From positions 1 through 12,843 of the forward strand of contig JANNQN010000225.1 of NCBI GenBank assembly GCA_031400775.1: a stretch of 12,843 nt of DNA. Direction: 5' to 3'. Made by a program: the position numbers and the translations under genes. The DNA is from PALSA-1355 sp031400775. GTDB lineage: Bacteria; Planctomycetota; Planctomycetia; Pirellulales; PALSA-1355. Below are positions 6,419 through 12,843 of this stretch, one piece after another (position 1 is the stretch's first letter; the number at the start of each line of letters is the position of its first letter). The notes below the pieces were generated by a model, which did no database searches, had not been told where the DNA came from, and was given only the letters and a program-made list of their open reading frames with translations.

Positions 6419-8193
6419 GGAGATTTGCCGCCTGTCTTGCTCGCGATGTAGGCTTCGACGTTGCCTTCCAGAACATCCAGCGGAACCGCGCCGCCGGCCA
6501 ACACCGCGTCGTGAAATTCGCGAACGTCGAAGCGACCCGCCAGCCGCTCCTCGGCCAGCCGGCGCAGGGCACGGATTTTCAACTCGCCCATCTTATAGGC
6601 CGTCGCCTGGCCCGGCCACGAAATGTAGCGATCCACCTCGGCCGTGATGTTGTGCAGCGTGAGCGCCGTGTTGTCGGCCATGAAGGCAATGGCCTGCGCG
6701 CGGGTCCAACCCAAGTAGTGCATGCCCGTATCGACCACCAGCCGGCAAGCCCGCCACATTTCGTAGCTCAGCCGGCCGAAATCGTTGTAGGGGTCTTTGT
6801 AGAAACCAACTTCGAGCCCCAGCCGCTCGGAATACAAACCCCACCCTTCGACAAACGCAGTGGCGTGGGAAAAGCGGCGAAACGGCGGCAAGCCCTGAAG
6901 TTCCTGTTGCAAAGCGATCTGGATGTGGTGCCCGGGCACGGCCTCGTGCAGCGAGAGGGCCTCGACCTCATACAGCGGACGGCTTTTGAGGTTGTAGGTG
7001 TTCACATAGTAGAAGCCGGCTCGCGAGCCGTCGCCGGCCGGCGGCATGTAATAGGCGGTGGTCGTGTGCGGAGCGACGAAGGCCGGAATCTCACGCACGC
7101 CGTAGGGCGTGCGCGGCAGCGTCTTGAACAATTTAGGCAGCTCGCCATCCATCCGCTTGAGTACCAGACTCACCTCTTGCATCAACCGCTCGGGCGTGTC
7201 CACGTAGAACCGCGGGTCGACGCGCAAGAACTCGACGAAGGCGTGAAAGTCTCCTTTGAACTCGGCGCGCTTGATGACGGCTTCCATCTCGGCCTTGATT
7301 CGCCGCACTTCTTCCTGGCCGATCTCGTGAACCCGCTCGGGCTCGACATCCAAGGTCGTGAAATGTCGCACCCGGTGGCGGTAGAACTCGCGGCCACGGG
7401 GCAGCGCCGCGGCGCCCACCTGCTCGCGACATGCCGGCTGATACTCTTTCGTGACAAATTCCAACAGCTTGCGATAGCCGGGCGAGACACTCGCCAAGAT
7501 CGCGGCCTTGCCATCGGCCATCAACCGCTCGCGGTCGGCCTTGCTGAACCCTTCCGGCATGTCGGCCAAAGGCTTGTAGAGCAGGCTCTTTGTGGGATCG
7601 TCGACGATATGCGGCGACAATACCTTGTCGATGCCTGCGAGAACCACGCTGGGGGGCACGATTCCCAGCTTGATCCCCTCGCGCATCAGTTCGATGTTGT
7701 CAGCCACATATTGTTCAAAGGCATTCAGCCGGGCGATGTAGTTGTCGAAGTCGCGCACCGTAACAAGCGGTATCCCCCGCGGCAATTCGGGAAACGAGAC
7801 AGCGAACCCGGAGCGATTCGTGATCGGCATCAAGTACGCCTGAAACTCGCTCTCGGCGATCGAGTCGCGTTTCAAGCGCCTGAAGATGTCGTAGTTGACC
7901 TGCTCGCTGCGCGCGAGCCGGTCGCGAGGAATGGCTTCGAGCCGGGCCAGAAACTTGCGATCGGCGGCAAGTCGGCGAAGCTGATCGGCCAGGGCCTCGC
8001 GCGGCAAGCGGTCGTTGTATCGCGGATCGCCCGTGTACGTGGCAAACAGCGGATCTTCGACCAGCGAAAACTCCCAACTGTCGGCAAACAGCCGGGCCAG
8101 GTCGTCGGCCGGCGCCGCATGGACCCGAGCGGCGGTCGCATAGAAAACCACGGCGGCCAGCGCCATGAGCCAGCGGACGGGACGAGCATGCAT
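6415..8193 (-). CDS. DUF885-family exported metallopeptidase-like protein
   Basis: The protein has 592 residues from the chosen start. The N-terminus (MHARPVRWLMALAAVVF and onward to about residue 26) is a typical Sec signal peptide, ending near the VHA/APADD junction, so the protein should be periplasmic or secreted. The C-terminal half holds the DUF885 signature HEAVPGHH at 416-423, a zinc-peptidase-like motif, with the downstream EGWGLYSE at 449-456 supplying a further likely metal ligand or catalytic Glu. DUF885 proteins are predicted metallo-carboxypeptidase-like enzymes; few are characterised. Length (about 590-600 aa) is normal for the family. The frame is open to an ATG at 8223, but the start at 8193 gives a cleaner signal peptide and has GGAGA with 7-base spacing. 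It is the first gene of the operon with the amine oxidase (4-base overlap) and secernin. Confidence 0.92.
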   Translation of the reverse strand: MHARPVRWLMALAAVVFYATAARVHAAPADDLARLFADSWEFSLVEDPLFATYTGDPRYNDRLPREALADQLRRLAADRKFLARLEAIPRDRLARSEQVNYDIFRRLKRDSIAESEFQAYLMPITNRSGFAVSFPELPRGIPLVTVRDFDNYIARLNAFEQYVADNIELMREGIKLGIVPPSVVLAGIDKVLSPHIVDDPTKSLLYKPLADMPEGFSKADRERLMADGKAAILASVSPGYRKLLEFVTKEYQPACREQVGAAALPRGREFYRHRVRHFTTLDVEPERVHEIGQEEVRRIKAEMEAVIKRAEFKGDFHAFVEFLRVDPRFYVDTPERLMQEVSLVLKRMDGELPKLFKTLPRTPYGVREIPAFVAPHTTTAYYMPPAGDGSRAGFYYVNTYNLKSRPLYEVEALSLHEAVPGHHIQIALQQELQGLPPFRRFSHATAFVEGWGLYSERLGLEVGFYKDPYNDFGRLSYEMWRACRLVVDTGMHYLGWTRAQAIAFMADNTALTLHNITAEVDRYISWPGQATAYKMGELKIRALRRLAEERLAGRFDVREFHDAVLAGGAVPLDVLEGNVEAYIASKTGGKSP

Positions 8194-8200
8194 CGACAAG

Positions 8201-8205
8201 TCTCC
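8201..8205 (-). promoter_or_regulatory. Shine-Dalgarno site of the DUF885 gene
   Basis: GGAGA on the minus strand lies 7 bases before the ATG at 8193. It decides the start in favour of 8193 over the in-frame ATG at 8223, which would place this site inside the coding region. It is one of only two good Shine-Dalgarno sites in the window. Confidence 0.6.
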
Positions 8206-8341
8206 GGAGTTGACTGACGTCATTGCACCAGAATACCCGCGAGCGGCCGGCGAACCAAGGATCGAGCGCGGCGATGGCTACGCGGCGACTTGAGGGACTT
8301 GCCCAATGTTGCCCGGGGTGTCATGTTGAACTGCGGGAAGG
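8206..8341. promoter_or_regulatory. Divergent intergenic region upstream of the DUF885 operon and the exported orphan gene
   Basis: Two genes diverge from this stretch of about 140 bases, so it should hold at least one promoter in each direction (inference). I looked for sigma-70-like boxes on both strands and found no convincing pair. There is no clear palindrome or repeat. Confidence 0.25.
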
Positions 8342-9373
8342 ATGTCCGCAAACCCGAGTCGTTTTATGCGTCCCTTTTTGGCGGCCACGCGCTGGATGAT
8401 GGTTGCGGCGGCGAGCGCCAGTGCGCTTTTGGCCCAGGAACCGGCGCACGACCGGGTGGCCAAAATCGTCGCCCCGCTGGTCGACGAGCAAACCATGGCC
8501 GTCGTGCATGCCAATTTGATGGCGTTCGACATGGCGACGACCATCGACCTCGTCGCGCGGGGGCTCGAATGGCCCGCAGGCGTTCGCGACCGACTGCAAG
8601 TCCAGTTCGCTCCGATCCAGGTTGTCACGCAAGGGCTTCCCGAAACCGCGGCGGTGGACGCGATCCTGGTCATCAGCTTTGCCGACCTGGCGCAATTGCC
8701 GTTTTTCCTGGTCTTACCCGTCGACAAGACAACGCCGGCCAAGGCGATTGCCTTGGAGGCGCGGCGCTCGATCGGAGAGTCGTGGCGACGCGAGGTAATT
8801 ACCGAAGAAATCGGCGAAACGCTGGTCACCGGCGCGCCGACGACAATCGAACGGCTCAAGAAGGCCAAGCCGGTGGTGCGGCCTGAGATTGCCGCGGCCT
8901 TTCAGGCGGCAGGCCAAGGCGGTTTGCAGGTCGCCATCGTGCCGTCGGCCGCCATGCGGAAGCTGGCCGAAACTCTGGCGCCAAAACTTCCGGAGCGACT
9001 GGGGGGCGGATCCACGAAGGCCCTTACCCAGGGAATCGTCTGGGCGGCCGTGGGCATCGACTTGCCGCCCAAGGCCATCGCAGTGCGGGTCGTGTTGCAA
9101 TCGGCCGATGCCGAAGCGGCGACATTGGTCGAAGCGGAAATCCGCAAGCTGTTCGCCGCGATTGGCGAATTCCCGCAATTCAAAGAGGCCGTGCCACAGT
9201 TCGACGAACTTTCCAAGCGGCTTGTGCCAACGGCCAGCGGCGACCGCCTGACGCTCGAGCTGACCGAGGAGAACGGAGGGCTCGATGCCTTGGGCGCCAT
9301 CTTGCCGACGTTCACTCGGATGCTGAGTGGAACTCTGGCAGGCGTTCGGCGCGAAGAGCCGAAGGACCAGTGA
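8342..9373 (+). CDS. Exported protein of unknown function (343 aa)
   Basis: An N-terminal signal peptide is visible: charged MRPFLAATRW (9-18), then the hydrophobic MMVAAASASALLA (19-31), with likely cleavage near LLAQEP. The mature part begins with VDEQTMAVVHANLMAFDMAT (47-66). It alternates predicted helices and strands (for example AAVDAILVISFADL, PFFLVLPVDK, LQVAIVPSAAMRKL and AIAVRVVLQSADAEAATLVE), without transmembrane helices, cysteines in pairs or a recognisable catalytic motif. The 'VD.QT.AVVH.NL..FD' opening reminds me of exported planctomycete proteins with no assigned function; this is memory, not a search. Start 8342 has GGGAAGG directly against the ATG, too close for a normal ribosome site; Met9 at 8366 is an alternative that also keeps the signal peptide. 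It is a single-gene unit, divergent from the DUF885 operon, and its end lies 30 bases from the convergent SDR gene. Confidence 0.78.
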   Translation: MSANPSRFMRPFLAATRWMMVAAASASALLAQEPAHDRVAKIVAPLVDEQTMAVVHANLMAFDMATTIDLVARGLEWPAGVRDRLQVQFAPIQVVTQGLPETAAVDAILVISFADLAQLPFFLVLPVDKTTPAKAIALEARRSIGESWRREVITEEIGETLVTGAPTTIERLKKAKPVVRPEIAAAFQAAGQGGLQVAIVPSAAMRKLAETLAPKLPERLGGGSTKALTQGIVWAAVGIDLPPKAIAVRVVLQSADAEAATLVEAEIRKLFAAIGEFPQFKEAVPQFDELSKRLVPTASGDRLTLELTEENGGLDALGAILPTFTRMLSGTLAGVRREEPKDQ

Positions 9374-9403
9374 CCGACGGCAGACCTTCGACGACGTTCT
9401 CCC

Positions 9404-10222
9404 TTAGCTTTTGCGCTGCTGGCGAATGCTCTGTTGCCGAGCCAGGCCCTTTTGCGTCAGCCGTGCGCTGATGCGGCGGTGGATGAAGCGGGGCAAGAGC
9501 GTGCTGATCCGCGCCAAGAATCCGCGACTCCAGGGAATGACCAGCTCAAATCGCGGCTTGCCATCGAGCAGGCCGATCACGGCCCGCGCGACCTCGTCGG
9601 CCGACAGCACGCGCGAGCCGGAAAACGTGAGCGCCGCATCGGCCCGGTCGAGCTGATAGTCGACCATCGGCGTGTCGACCGCGTCGGGACACACCACCGT
9701 GACCCGCACGCCCCGGTCTTCCAGCTCCTGTGCAGCGGCCAGCGAAAACCCCCGCACGGCAAACTTGCTGGCCGAATACACCGAGATGCCCGGCACGGGC
9801 GCAAGGGCCGCCATCGACGCGATGTTGATGATGTGGCCGTGCCCCTGACCGACCATGACCTTCGCCGCCGCGTGCGTGCCGAAGATCACACCCTTGGTGT
9901 TGACATCCAACTGCAGCACGACATTCTCGGGCTGAAGGTCCTCGACAGGTTCGACTCGCAAAACACCCGCCACGTTGATCAGGGCATCAAGCGCGCCGAA
10001 TGTCTCAAGCGCCAGCGCGATCGCGGCGGTCCAAGCTTGGGCGCTGGTGACATCGTGGGCGGCGGTGACGACCGCGCCGGTCGGCCAGTTCTGTTCAGCG
10101 GCGGAGGCGGTCAGCCGCTGCTCGTCGACGTCGGTCGCCAGTACCCGATGCCCGCGCTGGGCCAGGAGCGTAACGATTTGGCGTCCGATGCCGCTGGCCG
10201 CGCCGGTGACGACGACGTTCAT
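9404..10222 (-). CDS. Classical short-chain dehydrogenase/reductase (SDR)
   Basis: The protein of 272 residues has all classical SDR elements: the cofactor motif TGAASGIG (6-13), the DV motif (HDV, 56-58), NVAG (83-86, a variant of NNAG), Ser136 in IINIASMAAL, and the catalytic YSASK (Tyr149, Lys153) with the normal 13-residue Ser-Tyr spacing. Asp31 after the second strand (VLATDVD) suggests preference for NAD(H) over NADP(H). The C-terminal part after about 229 (IPWSRGFLARISTLLPRFI) is amphipathic and followed by a basic tail, as in membrane-associated SDRs acting on lipophilic substrates. Reaction: oxidation or reduction of an alcohol/ketone; substrate unknown. The frame continues upstream to 10306, but Met at 10222 directly precedes the Rossmann strand and forms an ATGA overlap with the stop of the FMO gene, so translation is probably coupled. 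Last gene of the operon. Confidence 0.9.
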   Translation of the reverse strand: MNVVVTGAASGIGRQIVTLLAQRGHRVLATDVDEQRLTASAAEQNWPTGAVVTAAHDVTSAQAWTAAIALALETFGALDALINVAGVLRVEPVEDLQPENVVLQLDVNTKGVIFGTHAAAKVMVGQGHGHIINIASMAALAPVPGISVYSASKFAVRGFSLAAAQELEDRGVRVTVVCPDAVDTPMVDYQLDRADAALTFSGSRVLSADEVARAVIGLLDGKPRFELVIPWSRGFLARISTLLPRFIHRRISARLTQKGLARQQSIRQQRKS

Positions 10223-11577
10223 GGCGCGCCCGTCCGCCTCGGACCGGTGCCGGCGCCGTTCTTGGCCCGGCGAGCGCCGCGCTTCCATTCCTTGTTGAGA
10301 TCCCATTGATACAGATAATTGTCGACCTGCATCGTGTGCCGGCGGGTGGAGACGAAGCCGGCGTTGGCCCGGCGCTGGTCAACGGCCATCGCGCGCTGCA
10401 TTTCGTCGGCCGATGGCAGCGCGTAATCGCCGCCCAGGTAGGCCGCCAGCCAGCGAGTCTGGATCTCGACAAACTTGATGATGCTGGGCACCGCCTGCGC
10501 AAAACCTACGAAGATCAAATTGTCGATCCCCGGCTTGAACGCCCGTTTGAACAGCGGAAAGTCGTTGTCCTCGGCCTGCACCAGCGCCGGGTCCAGAAAC
10601 GGAAAGCTGATCCGGTAGCCGGTGGCATAAATGATCGCGTCGAACTCCTCGACACTGTCGTCGGTGAAGTGTACCTGGCTGCCGTCGAGTCGGGCGATGT
10701 TCGGCCGGACGGTAACATCACCGCTGCCGGCGCGGATGAGAAACTCGCTCGACACAGTGGGGTGCGTCTGCCAGATGGTGTGCTTGGGCTCGGGCAGCCC
10801 GTAGTTTTTCATCCTGCCCACGGCCAGCCGGATCAACAGCGACCCCAGCAGGCGTTGCGGTTGGAGCGGCAACCAGGGCACGGTGTGGATGAGCGCGTCG
10901 ATCGGCCGGCCATACAAATACTTGGGAATAACGTGTGCCCCGCGCCGCGTGGACACAACTAGCTTTGCCGCCACGCCGCGATGGCTCAGCTCGCACGAGA
11001 TATCCATCGCGCTATTGCCGACTCCGACCACGAGCACCCGCTTGTTGTGCAGATCGTGCGGCGTAAAGGCGTCGATGTATTCGTGCGAATGAATCTGAAT
11101 ACCGTCGAATTGGCCGGGGAAAGGGGGCTCGGGCCAGCGCGCGTCCCAGTGGTGGCCGTTGGCCACGATCAGGACGTCGAAGGCATGGACTTCGCCGTTG
11201 TCGAGCGTGATCCGCCAGCCGCCGTCGGCCATCCGCTCGGCGCGCTGCACCCCGGTATTAAACCAGATCGAATCCTGCACGCCAAAGTGCTCGGCATAGG
11301 CCCGAAAGTAAGCGGCGATCTGCGTGTGGTGCGGGAAGTCGGGATAGTCGGGTGGAAACGGAAAGTCGTCAAATGCGATCGAGTAGCGCGACGAGTCGAT
11401 GTGCAGCGAGCGATAGGCCGAGGACATGCCGTTCTTGTTGCGAAACACCCAGTTGCCGCCGATCTGGTCGCTCTTCTCGAACGTCGTGTAGGGAATGCCG
11501 CGCTCGCGCAGGGCTTTCATCATCGTCAGACCGCTGACGCCCGCCCCCAGGATGCAGATTGACGGATAGGACTTCAT
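10219..11577 (-). CDS. Flavin-containing monooxygenase (class B, FMO-type)
   Basis: This protein of 452 residues shows the FAD motif GAGVSG (11-16), FEKSDQIGGNW (33-43), the FMO-identifying motif FDGIQIHSHEY (157-167, fitting FxGxxxHxxxY), the NADPH motif GVGNSA (185-190) and the C-terminal ATG motif YATGY (317-321). Length is as in bacterial FMOs. Such enzymes insert one O2 atom into a nucleophilic heteroatom or, Baeyer-Villiger style, next to a ketone, using FAD and NADPH; it is cytoplasmic. The C-terminus (NYLYQWDLNKEW, then a basic Arg/Lys tail) is short and of unknown role. The start at 11577 follows a C-rich leader with no Shine-Dalgarno. It lies 86 bases after the dienoyl-CoA reductase-like gene and overlaps the following SDR gene by 4 bases. 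A longer open frame to 12219 exists but runs antiparallel in phase through the upstream gene and is rejected. Confidence 0.92.
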   Translation of the reverse strand: MKSYPSICILGAGVSGLTMMKALRERGIPYTTFEKSDQIGGNWVFRNKNGMSSAYRSLHIDSSRYSIAFDDFPFPPDYPDFPHHTQIAAYFRAYAEHFGVQDSIWFNTGVQRAERMADGGWRITLDNGEVHAFDVLIVANGHHWDARWPEPPFPGQFDGIQIHSHEYIDAFTPHDLHNKRVLVVGVGNSAMDISCELSHRGVAAKLVVSTRRGAHVIPKYLYGRPIDALIHTVPWLPLQPQRLLGSLLIRLAVGRMKNYGLPEPKHTIWQTHPTVSSEFLIRAGSGDVTVRPNIARLDGSQVHFTDDSVEEFDAIIYATGYRISFPFLDPALVQAEDNDFPLFKRAFKPGIDNLIFVGFAQAVPSIIKFVEIQTRWLAAYLGGDYALPSADEMQRAMAVDQRRANAGFVSTRRHTMQVDNYLYQWDLNKEWKRGARRAKNGAGTGPRRTGAP

Positions 11578-11579
11578 GT

Positions 11580-11616
11580 GGATGGGGGTTGGGGTGTGGA
11601 GGTTGGAGGTTGGGAA
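11580..11616 (-). repeat. C-rich leader element, copy A
   Basis: A 37-base pyrimidine-rich element (minus strand begins TTCCCAACCTCCAACCTCC and ends CCCCAACCCCCATCC), just 2 bases before the FMO start codon. It aligns without gaps to copy B (12627-12663) with 28 of 37 positions identical by my hand count, in the same orientation. The plus strand is G-rich with several G runs. Confidence 0.6.
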
Positions 11617-11663
11617 CAACGACACCGAGTATATCGCCGTCCGTCCGCGAACGGGGCAAGGGG

Positions 11664-12539
11664 TTACTTGCGGGGCTTCATCATGGCTTGCAGCTCGTCC
11701 CACTGCTGGCTGCTGACTTCTTCGAGTCCGTTGAACTGTCCCGCGCCGCGCAGCCAGGCGCCGCCGTCGATGGTCACGCAGGCTCCGGTAATGTAGGCCG
11801 CGAAATCCGAGAGCAAATACGCCGCCAGGTTCGACAACTCCTGGTGTTCGCCGGTCCGGCCCAGCGGTACTTTTTGAAACGTCTCCGTTCCGTCGCCCAC
11901 CCCCGGAGGCCGCAACCGCGACCAGGCGCCCTCGGTCGGGAACGAGCCGGGCGCGATGGCGTTCAGGCGAATGCCGTATTTTCCCCACTCCGAGGCCAAC
12001 GAGCGAACCATGACCAGCGCGCCGGCCTTGGCGACCGCCGAGGGAACGACGTAGCCCGAGCCGGTCCAGGCATAGGTCGTGCTGATGTTCAGGATCGCGC
12101 CGGGCGTTTTCTCGGCGATCCATCGCTTGCCCACCGCCAACGTGCAGTTGTAGGTGCCCTTGAGCACAATGTCGACGACCGAGTTGAAGGCGTTGTACGA
12201 CAGTCGCTCGGTGGGGCAAATAAAATTGCCGGCCGCGTTATTCACCAGCCCATGAATCCGGCCGAATCGCTCGGCCACGGCCGAGAGCATCGCCTCGACC
12301 TGCTCGGGCTGTCGCACGTCGCAAGGCAGGGCCAGGACTCCACCGGAGGGAGACATTTCGGCCGCTGTCTTGTCGAGCACGACGCGGCGACGGCCACATA
12401 TCGCGAGGTTGGCTCCCAGGCTGACGAGGTACTCGCCCATCGATCGCCCTAAGCCCGTGCCGCCGCCTGTGATGACGATCGTCTGGTCGCGAAACGAGTC
12501 CGGCGGGAGCATCGGTTGCACGTGGCGCGGCTGAGACAT
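11664..12539 (-). CDS. 2,4-dienoyl-CoA reductase-type SDR (DECR1-like)
   Basis: The protein of 291 residues has the SDR cofactor motif TGGGTGLG (24-31), CGRR (48-51), CDV (73-75) and NNAAGNF (100-106). In place of the usual YxxxK it has SAVAK (167-171), with Tyr156 in ISTTYAWTGSGYVVPS, 15 residues before Lys171. This is the arrangement of mitochondrial 2,4-dienoyl-CoA reductase (Tyr199/Lys214 in human DECR1). The match continues through SLASEWGKYGIRLNAIAPG (180-198), the AWSRL region and the C-terminal GQFNGLEEVSSQQWDEL (267-283), all close to DECR1. Arg51 and Arg52 suggest NADPH. Expected reaction: NADPH-dependent reduction of 2,4-dienoyl-CoA to 3-enoyl-CoA in beta-oxidation of unsaturated fatty acids. 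Some bacterial homologues act on other enoyl substrates. The start at 12539 is supported by AGGAG with 8-base spacing. First gene of the DECR-FMO-SDR operon. Confidence 0.9.
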   Translation of the reverse strand: MSQPRHVQPMLPPDSFRDQTIVITGGGTGLGRSMGEYLVSLGANLAICGRRRVVLDKTAAEMSPSGGVLALPCDVRQPEQVEAMLSAVAERFGRIHGLVNNAAGNFICPTERLSYNAFNSVVDIVLKGTYNCTLAVGKRWIAEKTPGAILNISTTYAWTGSGYVVPSAVAKAGALVMVRSLASEWGKYGIRLNAIAPGSFPTEGAWSRLRPPGVGDGTETFQKVPLGRTGEHQELSNLAAYLLSDFAAYITGACVTIDGGAWLRGAGQFNGLEEVSSQQWDELQAMMKPRK

Positions 12540-12547
12540 TGGACGGG

Positions 12548-12552
12548 CTCCT
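12548..12552 (-). promoter_or_regulatory. Shine-Dalgarno site of the DECR-like SDR gene
   Basis: AGGAG on the minus strand, 8 bases before the ATG at 12539. It fixes this start against upstream in-frame ATGs that would lie in the low-complexity region beyond 12660. Confidence 0.65.
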
Positions 12553-12626
12553 GAGCGTAAAGGACAATTCGGCGAACAGGCGACGGTTGGGCCAGGTGCT
12601 ATTGAACACTTCCGCCGGCAAATTGA

Positions 12627-12663
12627 GAATGGGGGTCGGAGGTTGGGGGGTGGGGATTGGGAA
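12627..12663 (-). repeat. C-rich leader element, copy B, with G-quadruplex potential on the plus strand
   Basis: A 37-base element related to copy A (28/37 identical, same orientation), 87 bases upstream of the DECR-like start codon. On the plus strand it carries G runs of 5, 6, 4 and 3 (12631-12635, 12645-12650, 12652-12655, 12659-12661) with loops of 9, 1 and 3 bases, which fits a canonical G-quadruplex pattern. The plus strand is the template strand for the operon. Confidence 0.55.
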
Positions 12664-12843
12664 GAAGGAGGCAGAATCTTCGACCCCAAAACTCCAGCCT
12701 CGAACCCCCCACCCCCCCCCCCCCAAACCCCAAAAACCCAAAAAACAAAACCCAAAACCATTAAAAGGAAAAAGATATTTTTGGCCCCCCGGGCCCGCGG
12801 AGTTGAAAAACCAAAAAAAGACCCCCCAAACAACAAAAGGCAA
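12664..12843. other. Low-complexity window end, probable contig-end artefact
   Basis: Composition changes sharply here. From about 12704 on the plus strand is almost only A and C (13 C in a row at 12712-12724, then alternating A and C runs), followed by GGCCCCCCGGGCCCG-like and A-rich runs to the end. Nothing resembles the coding sequence style of the rest of the window. The minus strand is therefore nearly all G and T, the pattern of failing read ends in two-colour sequencing. The frames open through it (on the minus strand towards 12836-12843) should not be annotated. The first 30-40 bases (12664-12703) may still be genuine. Confidence 0.6.

Noticed and set aside
5024..6451. A 475-codon plus-strand open frame opposite the amine oxidase
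   Set aside because: Its composition is that of an antisense shadow, while the minus strand encodes a full MAO-family protein.
6316..8217. A very long plus-strand open frame (633 codons) opposite the DUF885 gene
   Set aside because: It is the antisense of a clear DUF885 gene. Its product is rich in Arg, Gln, His and Gly, with no domain, as expected for the reverse strand of GC-rich coding DNA.
9360..9390. CGAAGG/CCTTCG inverted repeat at the end of the exported orphan gene, as a terminator
   Set aside because: It has 6 base pairs with a 19-base loop, overlaps the stop codon and has no T tract.
10219..12219. FMO with a 214-residue N-terminal extension
   Set aside because: The extension is an out-of-phase reading of the DECR-like gene. 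The true start before the GAGVSG motif is at 11577.
1..12843. A defence island, CRISPR array, integron or mobile element
   Set aside because: No repeat-spacer pattern, transposase, integrase, nuclease, toxin or terminal inverted repeats are visible. The genes are metabolic or hydrolytic and similar in base composition.

Overview
The window is GC-rich, densely coded bacterial chromosomal DNA. Planctomycetes, probably of the Pirellula group, is my best guess. The reasons are a membrane-anchored PQQ-like beta-propeller protein with a YRGPRRDG-type motif, mostly weak or absent Shine-Dalgarno sequences, and an exported orphan protein of a style common in that phylum. This is inference from gene content, not a phylogenetic result. 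I see no rRNA, tRNA, CRISPR array, transposase, phage gene or toxin-antitoxin pair.

Layout, left to right. (1) Positions 1-689, minus: the N-terminal part of a beta-propeller protein that runs off the window. (2) 822-2474, minus: a polytopic membrane protein of unknown function. (3) 2621-3770, plus: two adjacent genes for the two halves of a split thiamine-diphosphate 2-oxoacid decarboxylase of the sulfopyruvate/phosphonopyruvate decarboxylase type. They diverge from gene 2. (4) 3792-8193, minus: a three-gene operon in the order DUF885 metallopeptidase-like exported protein, monoamine-oxidase-like flavoenzyme, secernin-type C69 peptidase. (5) 8342-9373, plus: an exported protein of unknown function, diverging from that operon. 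(6) 9404-12539, minus: a second three-gene operon in the order 2,4-dienoyl-CoA-reductase-type SDR, flavin-containing monooxygenase, classical SDR. (7) 12540-12843: the upstream region of that operon, which decays into homopolymer-rich sequence that looks like a poor contig end.

How the genes may work together: the operon at 3792-8193 joins two hydrolases of peptide-like bonds with an amine oxidase, which would suit stepwise breakdown of peptides and amines. The operon at 9404-12539 joins an enoyl-type reductase, a class B monooxygenase and an alcohol/ketone-type SDR, which would suit oxidation of an unsaturated acyl chain or ketone. Both roles are inferred from enzyme class; no substrate can be read from the sequence.

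I did not find a clear new multi-gene system such as a defence island. The observations most worth a second look are two related C-rich (G-rich on the plus strand) intergenic elements in the FMO operon, the DECR1-like active site in its first gene, the strongly MAO-like amine oxidase inside a peptidase operon, and the unknown membrane protein beside an orphan split decarboxylase.
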